DNA from: Pseudomonas sp. UBA4617
GTDB lineage: Bacteria > Pseudomonadota > Gammaproteobacteria > Pseudomonadales > Pseudomonadaceae
Assembly (NCBI RefSeq): GCF_002386445.1
Contig: NZ_DGIR01000052.1
Location: 42,162-106,161 of the forward strand
Direction: 5' to 3'
DNA: 64,000 bases
The notes under the pieces were generated by a model. It saw only the letters and a program-made list of their open reading frames with translations, did no database searches and was not told the origin of the DNA. This document shows, piece by piece, positions 50,630 to 58,314 of the stretch. Position numbers and translations under genes: made by a program. Within the stretch, counting starts at the first letter, position 1, and each line of letters opens with the position of its first letter.

Positions 50630-50690
50630 TATGTTCGTTTTTCTATCATTTAGCCACATGAAAGTTGTGGTTTGTTTGATTTCGAACATA
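50630..50690. promoter_or_regulatory. Candidate GlpR operators between glpA and glpT
   Basis: Two segments resemble the GlpR operator (ATGTTCG-like left half, CGAACAT-like right half): TATGTTCGTTTTTCTATCAT at 50630-50649 and TTTGATTTCGAACATA at 50675-50690. They lie just upstream of the glpA start, where GlpR represses glpABC and glpTQ in E. coli. Confidence 0.6.
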
Positions 50691-50764
50691 AACGCGCCTG
50701 ATACGAAAATGAAACACGATTCCATGCGTCTTTATGCGCATTCTGTCATATTTCTGTAACAATT

Positions 50765-50780
50765 TGTGCGTTGATTCACA
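50765..50780. promoter_or_regulatory. CRP-binding site in the glpA/glpT control region
   Basis: TGTGCGTTGATTCACA matches the CRP core TGTGA-n6-TCACA at nine of ten positions. It lies about 90 bases before the glpT start. Catabolite control of glp genes by CRP is established in E. coli. Confidence 0.75.
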
Positions 50781-50869
50781 GTAACAATCGCTGTGATTTC
50801 TTAACATCCCCGCCTCTGGAATCAGGTGCGAGCCACCTGCTCACTTTCTCTAAGGCCACGGAGGCTGTC

Positions 50870-52222
50870 ATGCTCAGTATCTTTAAACCTGCGCCGCATC
50901 AGGCGCGTCTGCCAGAGGCAGAAATAGATCCGCTTTATCGCCGCCTGCGCTGGCAAATCTTCCTGGGGATTTTCTTCGGGTATGCGGCTTATTACCTGGT
51001 GCGTAAGAACTTTGCGCTTGCCATGCCCTATCTGGTGGAGCAGGGCTTTTCGCGCGGCGATCTGGGGTTCGCGTTGTCAGGGATCTCCATTGCCTATGGT
51101 TTTTCCAAGTTCATCATGGGGTCGGTGTCGGATCGTTCGAATCCGCGCGTGTTCCTGCCTGCCGGGCTGATTCTGGCGGCAGCGGTGATGCTCTTTATGG
51201 GCTTCGTTCCCTGGGCGACCTCCAGTATTGCGGTCATGTTTGTGCTGCTGTTCCTCTGCGGCTGGTTCCAGGGGATGGGCTGGCCGCCGTGCGGACGCAC
51301 CATGGTGCACTGGTGGTCGCAGAAAGAGCGTGGCGGCATCGTGTCGGTGTGGAACTGCGCGCATAACGTCGGCGGCGGTATTCCGCCACTGCTGTTCCTG
51401 CTCGGTATGGCCTGGTTCAACGACTGGAAAGCGGCGCTCTATATGCCTGCCTTTGGTGCCATCGTGGTGGCGATTATCGCTTTTGCCCTGATGCGTGATA
51501 CACCGCAGTCCTGTGGCCTGCCGCCGATCGAAGAGTACAAAAACGACTACCCCGATGATTACAGCGAGCAGCACGAAGAAGAGCTGTCGGCAAAACAGAT
51601 CTTCATGAAATATGTGCTGCCAAACAAACTGCTGTGGTACATCGCGGTGGCGAACGTGTTTGTTTATCTGCTGCGCTACGGCATTCTGGACTGGTCGCCA
51701 ACCTATCTGAAAGAGGTGAAGCACTTCGCGCTGGATAAATCTTCCTGGGCCTACTTCCTGTATGAGTATGCAGGGATCCCGGGCACGCTTCTATGCGGCT
51801 GGATGTCGGACAAAGTCTTCCGGGGCAACCGTGGTGCGACAGGCGTCTTCTTTATGACTCTGGTGACCATTGCGACCATCGTTTACTGGCTCAACCCGCC
51901 GGGTAATCCATCCGTAGACATGGCGTGCATGATCGTCATCGGCTTCCTGATCTATGGCCCGGTAATGCTGATTGGCCTGCACGCCCTGGAGCTGGCACCG
52001 AAAAAAGCGGCAGGGACAGCGGCGGGCTTTACCGGTCTGTTTGGTTATCTGGGCGGTTCGGTCGCGGCCAGCGCCATTGTTGGCTATACCGTTGACTTCT
52101 TCGGCTGGGACGGCGGGTTTATGGTGATGATTGGCGGGAGCGTCCTGGCGGTACTGCTGCTGATTGTGGTCATGATCGGGGAAAAACGTCACCACGCTGA
52201 AGTGCTGGCACGTCGTCAATAA
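50870..52222 (+). CDS. glpT: Glycerol-3-phosphate:phosphate antiporter GlpT
   Basis: This is an inner-membrane MFS antiporter of 450 residues that imports glycerol 3-phosphate (and fosfomycin) in exchange for phosphate. I use the ATG giving MLSIFKPAPHQARLPEAEIDP; an open frame reading upstream of it is not preferred. Twelve helices are apparent. The substrate-site Arg is in GYAAYYLVRKNFALAMPYLVEQGFSRGDLG (Arg45 in E. coli) and the second in VYLLRYGILDWSPTYL. Other conserved parts are GSVSDRSNPRVFLPAG and HALELAPKKAAGTAAGFTG. glpQ follows after 11 bases. Confidence 0.96.
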   Translation: MLSIFKPAPHQARLPEAEIDPLYRRLRWQIFLGIFFGYAAYYLVRKNFALAMPYLVEQGFSRGDLGFALSGISIAYGFSKFIMGSVSDRSNPRVFLPAGLILAAAVMLFMGFVPWATSSIAVMFVLLFLCGWFQGMGWPPCGRTMVHWWSQKERGGIVSVWNCAHNVGGGIPPLLFLLGMAWFNDWKAALYMPAFGAIVVAIIAFALMRDTPQSCGLPPIEEYKNDYPDDYSEQHEEELSAKQIFMKYVLPNKLLWYIAVANVFVYLLRYGILDWSPTYLKEVKHFALDKSSWAYFLYEYAGIPGTLLCGWMSDKVFRGNRGATGVFFMTLVTIATIVYWLNPPGNPSVDMACMIVIGFLIYGPVMLIGLHALELAPKKAAGTAAGFTGLFGYLGGSVAASAIVGYTVDFFGWDGGFMVMIGGSVLAVLLLIVVMIGEKRHHAEVLARRQ

Positions 52223-52233
52223 GGAGAGGGGCT

Positions 52234-53292
52234 TTGAAACTGACTCAATTAGCGACTGGCCTGCTGCTGGCGGGGCTGATGACCGGCTCCGCGCTGGCGG
52301 CCGATAAAATTGTTATCGCCCACCGTGGCGCGAGCGGTTATTTGCCGGAGCACACGCTTCCGGCAAAAGCGATGGCCTATGCACAGGGCGCTGACTATCT
52401 GGAGCAGGATCTGGTGATGACGAAGGACGACCAACTGGTTGTCCTGCATGATCATTATCTGGATCGCGTGACCGATGTGGCGGAACGTTTCCCGGACCGC
52501 GCCCGTAAAGATGGCCGTTATTACGCCATCGACTTTACGCTGGCGGAAATCCGTTCGCTGAAATTTACCGAAGGTTTTGAGATCGAAAACGGCAAGAAGG
52601 TGCAGGTCTATACGGGACGTTTCCCGATGGGCAAATCTGACTTCCGCATTCACACTTTCGAAGAGGAAATAGAGTTTGTTCAGGGGCTGAACCACTCCAC
52701 CGGTAAAAACATCGGTATCTACCCGGAAATCAAAGCGCCGTGGTTCCACCATCAGGAAGGCAAAGATATTGCGGCGAAAACGCTGGCAGTGCTAAAGGAG
52801 TACGGCTACACCCGCAAAGAGGACAAGGTTTATCTCCAGTGTTTTGATGCCGCTGAACTGAAGCGCATCAAAACCGAGCTGGAGCCGAAGATGGGGATGG
52901 ACCTCAATCTGGTGCAACTGATTGCCTATACCGACTGGAATGAAACCCAGGAGAAACAGCCTGACGGCAAGTGGATCAACTACAGCTACGACTGGATGTT
53001 TAAACCGGGAGCAATGCAGCAAATTGCGCAGTACGCGGACGGTATTGGGCCGGATTACCACATGCTGGTGGCGGACGGCTCAACGCCGGGTCACGTTAAG
53101 CTGACGGCGATGGTAAAAGACGCCCATGCCAGCAAGCTGCAGGTGCACCCGTACACGGTGCGTGCAGACCAGTTGCCGGACTATGCGACGGACGTGAATC
53201 AGCTTTACGACGTGCTGTATAACCAGGCGGGTGTGGACGGGTTGTTTACCGACTTCCCGGATAAGGCGGTCGAGTTTATTCAGCGGAAGTAG
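52234..53292 (+). CDS. glpQ: Periplasmic glycerophosphodiester phosphodiesterase GlpQ
   Basis: This enzyme hydrolyses glycerophosphodiesters in the periplasm to glycerol 3-phosphate, which GlpT imports. The 352-residue frame starts at TTG with a strong AAGGAG seven bases away; no ATG gives a signal peptide. The signal is MKLTQLATGLLLAGLMTGSALA. The GDPD catalytic motif HRGASGYLPEHT and the metal ligands in DYLEQDLVMTKDDQLVVLHDHYLDR are intact, as is IYPEIKAPWFHHQEGKD. It is the second gene of the glpTQ operon. Confidence 0.95.
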   Translation: MKLTQLATGLLLAGLMTGSALAADKIVIAHRGASGYLPEHTLPAKAMAYAQGADYLEQDLVMTKDDQLVVLHDHYLDRVTDVAERFPDRARKDGRYYAIDFTLAEIRSLKFTEGFEIENGKKVQVYTGRFPMGKSDFRIHTFEEEIEFVQGLNHSTGKNIGIYPEIKAPWFHHQEGKDIAAKTLAVLKEYGYTRKEDKVYLQCFDAAELKRIKTELEPKMGMDLNLVQLIAYTDWNETQEKQPDGKWINYSYDWMFKPGAMQQIAQYADGIGPDYHMLVADGSTPGHVKLTAMVKDAHASKLQVHPYTVRADQLPDYATDVNQLYDVLYNQAGVDGLFTDFPDKAVEFIQRK

Positions 53293-53329
53293 ATTTGGTT
53301 GGTCGGGTAAGACGAAGACATCACCTTAA

Positions 53330-53349
53330 CCCTCTCCCACGGGAGAGGG
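53330..53349. repeat. REP-like palindrome between glpQ and yfaE
   Basis: CCCTCTCCC pairs with GGGAGAGGG across AC, with the GGGGATAAGGGCGC tail. It is the same palindrome type as in the array after nuoN and lies between convergent genes. Confidence 0.75.
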
Positions 53350-53360
53350 GATAAGGGCGC

Positions 53361-53615
53361 TTACATTTCGATTTCGATATCCCCTTTTGCCCGGCAGCAG
53401 CAGGGCAAAATTTCCCCTTCGTTAATGAAGGCCAGCGGCTCGGTGATCCAGTCGACCTGGCCTATCACCAGACGGCAGCGGCAGGAGCCGCAGTAACCTT
53501 CACGGCACTGGTATTCAACTTCAATCTGGTGAGATTCCAGCGCAACGAGCAGGGAAGGGTGCTCTTCCTGGCACAGGAGCTCTGTGCCAGAAAGACGAAG
53601 CGTCACGCGGCTCAT
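53361..53615 (-). CDS. yfaE: [2Fe-2S] ferredoxin YfaE
   Basis: This small ferredoxin of 84 residues maintains the diferric-tyrosyl radical cofactor of NrdB. It has the plant-type cluster motif CREGYCGSCRCRL with a last cysteine in ILPCCCRAKG. It overlaps the nrdB stop by one base, as in E. coli, so its synthesis is tied to NrdB. Confidence 0.95.
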   Translation of the reverse strand: MSRVTLRLSGTELLCQEEHPSLLVALESHQIEVEYQCREGYCGSCRCRLVIGQVDWITEPLAFINEGEILPCCCRAKGDIEIEM

Positions 53616-54745
53616 CAGAGCTGGAAATCGCTCAAATCGTCAGTGTTGACTTCGGAGTCAATCTGACCGACGAGGTAGGAACTCACTTCCACTTCCTGCG
53701 GCGCCACCTGAACGTTATCGGAAACCAGCCAGGTGTTGATCCACGGGATCGGGTTGGAGCGGGTCTGGAACGGCAGATCGAGACCAACCGCCTGCATACG
53801 GATGTTGGTGATGTACTCCACGTACTGGCAGAGAATATCTTTGTTCAGGCCGATCATGGAGCCGCCCTGGAACAGGTATTCCGCCCACTCTTTCTCCTGC
53901 TGCGCCGCCTGAACAAACAGGTCGTAACTTTCCTGTTTGCACTCTTCAGCAATTTCGGCCATCTCGGGATCGTCCACGCCGCTGCGCAGCAAGTTCAGCA
54001 TATGCTGGGTGCCGGTCAGGTGCAGGGCTTCATCGCGGGCGATCAGGCGGATGATTTTGGCGTTGCCTTCCATCAACTCGCGTTCTGCGAAGGCGAAGGA
54101 GCAGGCAAAACTGACGTAGAAGCGGATCGCTTCCAGCGCGTTCACGCTCATCAGGCACAGGTAGAGCTTTTTCTTCAGCTCACGCAGGTTCACGGTCACG
54201 GTTTTGCCGTTCACGGTGTGCGTGCCTTCACCCAGCAGATGCCAGTAGCTGGTCATCTCGATCAGGTCGTCATAGAAGTGAGAAATGCCTTCGGCGCGCT
54301 TCAGGATCTGATCGTTGGTGACGATATCATCGAACACAATCGCCGGATCGTTGACGATGTTACGAATGATATGGGTATAAGAGCGGGAGTGGATCGTCTC
54401 GGAGAACGCCCAGGTCTCAACCCAGGTTTCCAGCTCCGGGATAGAGATCAGCGGCAGCAGCGCCACGTTCGGGCTACGGCCCTGGATGGAGTCCAGCAGT
54501 GTCTGATACTTCAGGTTGCTGAGGAAGATGTGCTTTTCGTGTTCCGGCAGAGCCTGGAAATCGATACGGTCGCGGGAAACGTCAACCTCTTCCGGGCGCC
54601 AGAAGAAGGAGAGTTGCTTTTCAATCAGCTTTTCGAAGATGTCATATTTTTGCTGATCGTAGCGTGCCACGTTGACCGGCTGGCCGAAGAACATCGGCTC
54701 TTTGAGCTGGTCGTTTTTCGTCTGTGAAAAGGTGGTGTATGCCAT
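53615..54745 (-). CDS. nrdB: Ribonucleoside-diphosphate reductase 1 beta subunit NrdB
   Basis: This is the class Ia radical-generating subunit of aerobic ribonucleotide reductase, 376 residues. The diiron and tyrosyl radical region shows WVETWAFSETIHSRSYTHIIRN, with the radical Tyr in SRSY. Iron ligands are visible in DEALHLTGTQHML and the SFAFAERELMEGN segment. The C-terminal tail (VDNT/DLSDFQL-like ending NTDDLSDFQL) binds NrdA. It follows nrdA by an 89-base gap that holds REP units, and overlaps yfaE by one base. Confidence 0.97.
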   Translation of the reverse strand: MAYTTFSQTKNDQLKEPMFFGQPVNVARYDQQKYDIFEKLIEKQLSFFWRPEEVDVSRDRIDFQALPEHEKHIFLSNLKYQTLLDSIQGRSPNVALLPLISIPELETWVETWAFSETIHSRSYTHIIRNIVNDPAIVFDDIVTNDQILKRAEGISHFYDDLIEMTSYWHLLGEGTHTVNGKTVTVNLRELKKKLYLCLMSVNALEAIRFYVSFACSFAFAERELMEGNAKIIRLIARDEALHLTGTQHMLNLLRSGVDDPEMAEIAEECKQESYDLFVQAAQQEKEWAEYLFQGGSMIGLNKDILCQYVEYITNIRMQAVGLDLPFQTRSNPIPWINTWLVSDNVQVAPQEVEVSSYLVGQIDSEVNTDDLSDFQL

Positions 54746-54769
54746 GAGTGTGTCCTGTTGAGATTGTAC

Positions 54770-54826
54770 TGCCCGGCGGGCCGGGCCTACAAAAACGTAG
54801 GCCGGGTAAGCGTAACGCTACCCGGC
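54770..54826. repeat. REP/BIME element between nrdA and nrdB
   Basis: Inverted REP-like units GCCCGGC...GGGCCTAC and GTAGGCCGGGTAAGCGTAACG with CTACCCGGC fill the gap. The GTAGGCCGGGTAAGCG core is the usual REP of Enterobacter and Klebsiella. Such elements inside operons can stabilise the upstream transcript (established for E. coli BIMEs). Confidence 0.85.
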
Positions 54827-54834
54827 AAAATTAC

Positions 54835-57120
54835 TTAGATCTTACATGCGCCGCTTTCGCAGCCATCATCCTGAATGGACGGGACCAGATCGTCCTGCGC
54901 ATCTTCCGCACCGTCACGGGTGTTTTGATAGTACAGGGTTTTCACGCCAAATTTATAGGCGGTAAGCAGGTCTTTCAGCAGCTGCTGCATCGGTACTTTC
55001 CCTGACGGGAAGCGTGATGGATCGTAGTTGGTGTTCGCAGAGATCGACTGGTCGATAAACTTCTGCATGATGCCCACCAGTTGCAGGTAGCCGTCGTTGT
55101 TTGGCATTTCCCACAGCAGCTCGTAGTTGTTTTTCAGCAGCTCGTAGTCTGGCACCACCTGGCGCAGGATCCCGTCTTTCGACGCTTTGATGCTCACGTG
55201 ACCGCGCGGCGGCTCGATGCCGTTGGTGGCGTTGGAGATCTGCGAGGAGGTCTCGGACGGCATCAGGGCAGAGAGCGTAGAGTTACGCAGGCCGTGGGTT
55301 TTAATCGACTCGCGCAGGCCTTCCCAGTTGAGGTGCAGCGGCTCGCTGACGATGCCGTCCAGATCTTTCTTGTAGGTGTCGATCGGCAGAATGCCTTTGG
55401 CGTAGGTGGTTTCGTTGAACCACGGGCAGGCGCCTTGTTCGATGGCCAGTTCGTTAGAGGCTTTCAGCAGGTAGTACTGAATGGCTTCGAAGGTCTGGTG
55501 CGTCAGGTTATTGGCGCTGCCGTCGGAGTAACGTTTGCCGTTTTTCGCCAGCCAGTAAGCGTAGTTGATCACGCCAATGCCGAGAGTACGACGACCCATT
55601 GCCCCGCGTTTTGCCGCCGGGATTGGGTAATCCTGGTAGTCCAGCAGCGCATCCAGCGCGCGAACCGCCAGCACTGCCAGCTCTTCCAGCTCGTCCAGGC
55701 TATTAATCGCACCCAGGTTGAACGCAGAGAGCGTACACAGGGCGATCTCGCCGTTTTCGTCGTTCACATCTTCCAGCGGTTTGGTCGGCAGGGCGATCTC
55801 CAGGCACAGGTTAGACTGGCGCACTGGTGCAACGACCGGATCGAACGGGCTGTGGGTGTTGCAGTGGTCAACGTTCTGGATGTAGATACGGCCCGTGGAA
55901 GCACGTTCCTGCATCATCAGGGAGAACAGTTCAACCGCTTTCACACGCTGCTTACGGATGCTGTCGTCGTTTTCATACTGAACGTACAGACGCTCGAACT
56001 CATCCTGATCGGCAAAGAAGGCGTCGTACAGGCCCGGGACGTCGGATGGGCTGAACAGGGTGATGTCGCCGCCTTTCAGCAGACGGGTGTACATCAGCTT
56101 GTTGATCTGAACGCCGTAATCCATGTGACGCACGCGGTTACCTTCCACGCCACGGTTGTTTTTCAGTACCAGCAGGCTTTCGACTTCCAGATGCCACATC
56201 GGGTAGAACAGGGTGGCTGCGCCACCGCGTACGCCGCCCTGAGAGCAGGATTTCACCGCAGTCTGGAAGTGTTTGTAGAACGGAATACAGCCGGTGTGGA
56301 ACGCTTCACCGCCGCGAATCGGGCTGCCCAGCGCACGGATGCGACCGGCGTTAATACCGATACCGGCGCGTTGGGAAACGTATTTCACAATGGCGCTGGA
56401 GGTGGCGTTAATGGAGTCCAGGCTATCGCCACACTCGATCAGTACGCAGGAGCTGAACTGACGGGTAGGGGTGCGCACGCCGGACATGATCGGCGTCGGC
56501 AGAGAAATCTTGAAGGTGGAAACCGCATCGTAGAAACGCTTCACGTATTCCAGACGGGTAGCACGCGGATAGTTAGAGAACAGGCAGGCGGCCACCAGAA
56601 TGTAGAGGAACTGGGCGCTCTCGTAGATTTCACCGGTCACACGGTTCTGGACCAGGTATTTCCCTTCCAGCTGCTTCACCGCGGCGTAGGAGAAGTTCAT
56701 ATCACGCCAGTGATCGATAAACCCGTCCATCTGCTTGAACTCTTCTTCCGTGTAGTCTTCCAGCAGATGCGTGTCGTATTTGCCCAGCTCTACCATCTTC
56801 ACCACATGATCGAACAACGCTGGCGGCTCAAACTGGCCGTAGGCTTTTTTACGCAGGTGGAAAATGGCCAGACGGGCTGCGAGGTACTGATAATCCGGTG
56901 CTTCGCGGGAGATCAGATCCGCCGCGGCTTTGATAATGGTTTCGTGGATATCAGACGTTTTGATGCCGTCATAGAACTGGATATGGGAGCGCAGTTCCAC
57001 CTGAGAAATGGATACGTTATTCAGTCCTTCTGCTGCCCAGTCGAGAACACGATGGATTTTGTCCAGATTGATACGCTCGGTAGCACCGTCGCGCTTTGTC
57101 ACCAGCAGACTCTGATTCAT
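54835..57120 (-). CDS. nrdA: Ribonucleoside-diphosphate reductase 1 alpha subunit NrdA
   Basis: This is the catalytic subunit of class Ia ribonucleotide reductase, which makes deoxyribonucleotides, 761 residues as in E. coli. The N-terminal ATP-cone begins at MNQSLLVTKRDGATERINLDKIHRVLDW. The active-site cysteine region has SSCVLIECGDSLDSI and the NLCLEIALPT...GEIALCTLSAFNLGA strands with the catalytic Cys and Glu. The C-terminal redox pair is in CESGACKI. Upstream lie paired DnaA boxes. It is followed by nrdB and yfaE in one transcription unit. Confidence 0.97.
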   Translation of the reverse strand: MNQSLLVTKRDGATERINLDKIHRVLDWAAEGLNNVSISQVELRSHIQFYDGIKTSDIHETIIKAAADLISREAPDYQYLAARLAIFHLRKKAYGQFEPPALFDHVVKMVELGKYDTHLLEDYTEEEFKQMDGFIDHWRDMNFSYAAVKQLEGKYLVQNRVTGEIYESAQFLYILVAACLFSNYPRATRLEYVKRFYDAVSTFKISLPTPIMSGVRTPTRQFSSCVLIECGDSLDSINATSSAIVKYVSQRAGIGINAGRIRALGSPIRGGEAFHTGCIPFYKHFQTAVKSCSQGGVRGGAATLFYPMWHLEVESLLVLKNNRGVEGNRVRHMDYGVQINKLMYTRLLKGGDITLFSPSDVPGLYDAFFADQDEFERLYVQYENDDSIRKQRVKAVELFSLMMQERASTGRIYIQNVDHCNTHSPFDPVVAPVRQSNLCLEIALPTKPLEDVNDENGEIALCTLSAFNLGAINSLDELEELAVLAVRALDALLDYQDYPIPAAKRGAMGRRTLGIGVINYAYWLAKNGKRYSDGSANNLTHQTFEAIQYYLLKASNELAIEQGACPWFNETTYAKGILPIDTYKKDLDGIVSEPLHLNWEGLRESIKTHGLRNSTLSALMPSETSSQISNATNGIEPPRGHVSIKASKDGILRQVVPDYELLKNNYELLWEMPNNDGYLQLVGIMQKFIDQSISANTNYDPSRFPSGKVPMQQLLKDLLTAYKFGVKTLYYQNTRDGAEDAQDDLVPSIQDDGCESGACKI

Positions 57121-57453
57121 GTGGGTTTTTACCTGTCCGTGAAAAAAGAAAATATCCCCCGCTTATCCACAGACCTCTGTGGATAAATACTACATATAGG
57201 GGTTTTACGATAAGGATAACGCAAGATGGTGAGTATTCTAGTAAGGATTCTTTTCAGTACAAGAGTTGATTTTGAGGTTAAATTGAGGTTGTGAAAGAGT
57301 AAAAAAGCGTAAGTCCTCGTACCGTAAGGCCTGGACGTGATGTCAATAATGTAGAAAAAAAAATGAAAAATTGATCGACTGCTGATTTCTTCAACGGGTG
57401 GTCAAAAATGCGCAACAAACTGCTGCGCATTCTTAGAAAAAGAGTAGATAACC
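57121..57453. promoter_or_regulatory. nrdA control region, 333 bases
   Basis: The gap between nrdA and ubiG (both on the minus strand) contains the paired DnaA boxes, a NrdR-box-like segment ATACTACATATAGGGG at 57187-57202 (12 of 16 to the consensus ACACTATATATAGTGT), and an AT-rich stretch at about 57240-57440. No gene is supported in it. Confidence 0.6.
57163..57186. promoter_or_regulatory. Paired DnaA boxes upstream of nrdA
   Basis: Two perfect DnaA boxes face each other: TTATCCACA at 57163-57171 and TGTGGATAA at 57178-57186, separated by 6 bases. DnaA control of nrdAB is established in E. coli, where boxes lie in the same position. Confidence 0.85.
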
Positions 57454-58182
57454 TTAGTCTTTTTTGGCGGTGGTATGGAGCATGTAGTTAACGTCCACGC
57501 CTGGCGCCAGTTTGAACTTGTCGGTCAGAGGATTGTAATGCAGACCGGTCATGTGCTGCTCTTTCAGGGAGGTGCCATCGACCCAGCTCAATAACTCTGC
57601 CGGTTTGATGAATTTTTTCACATCGTGGGTGCCTTTTGGCACCATCCGCAGCACGTATTCTGCGCCGACCACGGCCATCAGCCACGCCTTGCCGTTGCGG
57701 TTGATGGTGGAGAAGAACACCTGGCCGCCCGGTTTAACGAGTTTTGCACAGGCTTTTACCACCGATTGCGGGTCGGGCACGTGCTCCAGCATCTCCATGC
57801 AGGTGACGACGTCATACTGTTGGGCAAACTTCGCGGCGTGTTCCTCAACCGTTTCCTGCACGTACTCCACCTGAATACCGCTTTCCAGCGCATGCAGTCG
57901 CGCCACCTGTAGCGGCTCGAAGCCCATATCCAGCCCGGTCACTGTAGCGCCTTCGCGCGCCATACTCTCTGCCAGGATACCGCCGCCGCAGCCTACATCG
58001 AGCACCTTTTTACCGAACAGGCCGCCGGAGCGTTCCGCGATATAGCCCAGGCGCAGGGGGTTAATGCGGTGCAGGGGTTTAAACTCACCTTCAAGATCCC
58101 ACCAGCGCGAGGCGACGGCTTCGAATTTGGCGATCTCTTCATGGTCAACGTTGGGAGCCACCGGGGATTTTTCCGCATTCAT
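57454..58182 (-). CDS. ubiG: Ubiquinone biosynthesis O-methyltransferase UbiG
   Basis: This SAM-dependent enzyme makes both O-methylations in ubiquinone synthesis. The 242-residue protein has the SAM motif VLDVGCGGGILAESMAREGA, acidic loop GLDMGFEPL, post-motif CMEMLEHVPDPQSVV, and KPGGQVFFSTINRN. An amphipathic membrane-contact region is at GAEYVLRMVPKGTHD. It diverges from gyrA, the enterobacterial arrangement. Confidence 0.96.
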   Translation of the reverse strand: MNAEKSPVAPNVDHEEIAKFEAVASRWWDLEGEFKPLHRINPLRLGYIAERSGGLFGKKVLDVGCGGGILAESMAREGATVTGLDMGFEPLQVARLHALESGIQVEYVQETVEEHAAKFAQQYDVVTCMEMLEHVPDPQSVVKACAKLVKPGGQVFFSTINRNGKAWLMAVVGAEYVLRMVPKGTHDVKKFIKPAELLSWVDGTSLKEQHMTGLHYNPLTDKFKLAPGVDVNYMLHTTAKKD

Positions 58183-58264
58183 GGACGCTTTTACTCCGTA
58201 ATTTAAAGACGAGGAAGTATATCAGGATAACAAAGCAAATTAGTTTAAACCTAAGCGGGTGTGT

Positions 58265-58270
58265 TATAAT
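58265..58270 (+). promoter_or_regulatory. gyrA promoter -10 box
   Basis: TATAAT, 45 bases before the gyrA ATG, is a perfect -10. The -35 region (around TTAGTTTA at 58240-58247) is a poor match, as is known for gyrase promoters, which respond to DNA relaxation. Confidence 0.55.
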
Positions 58271-58314
58271 TTCCGACCTTTGAATCCGGGATACAGTAGA
58301 GGGATAGCGGTTAG

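Noticed and set aside
55081..57186. 701-codon open frame on the plus strand opposite nrdA
   Set aside because: It is antisense to a certain gene, with translated content that mirrors NrdA codons; no family signature or promoter.
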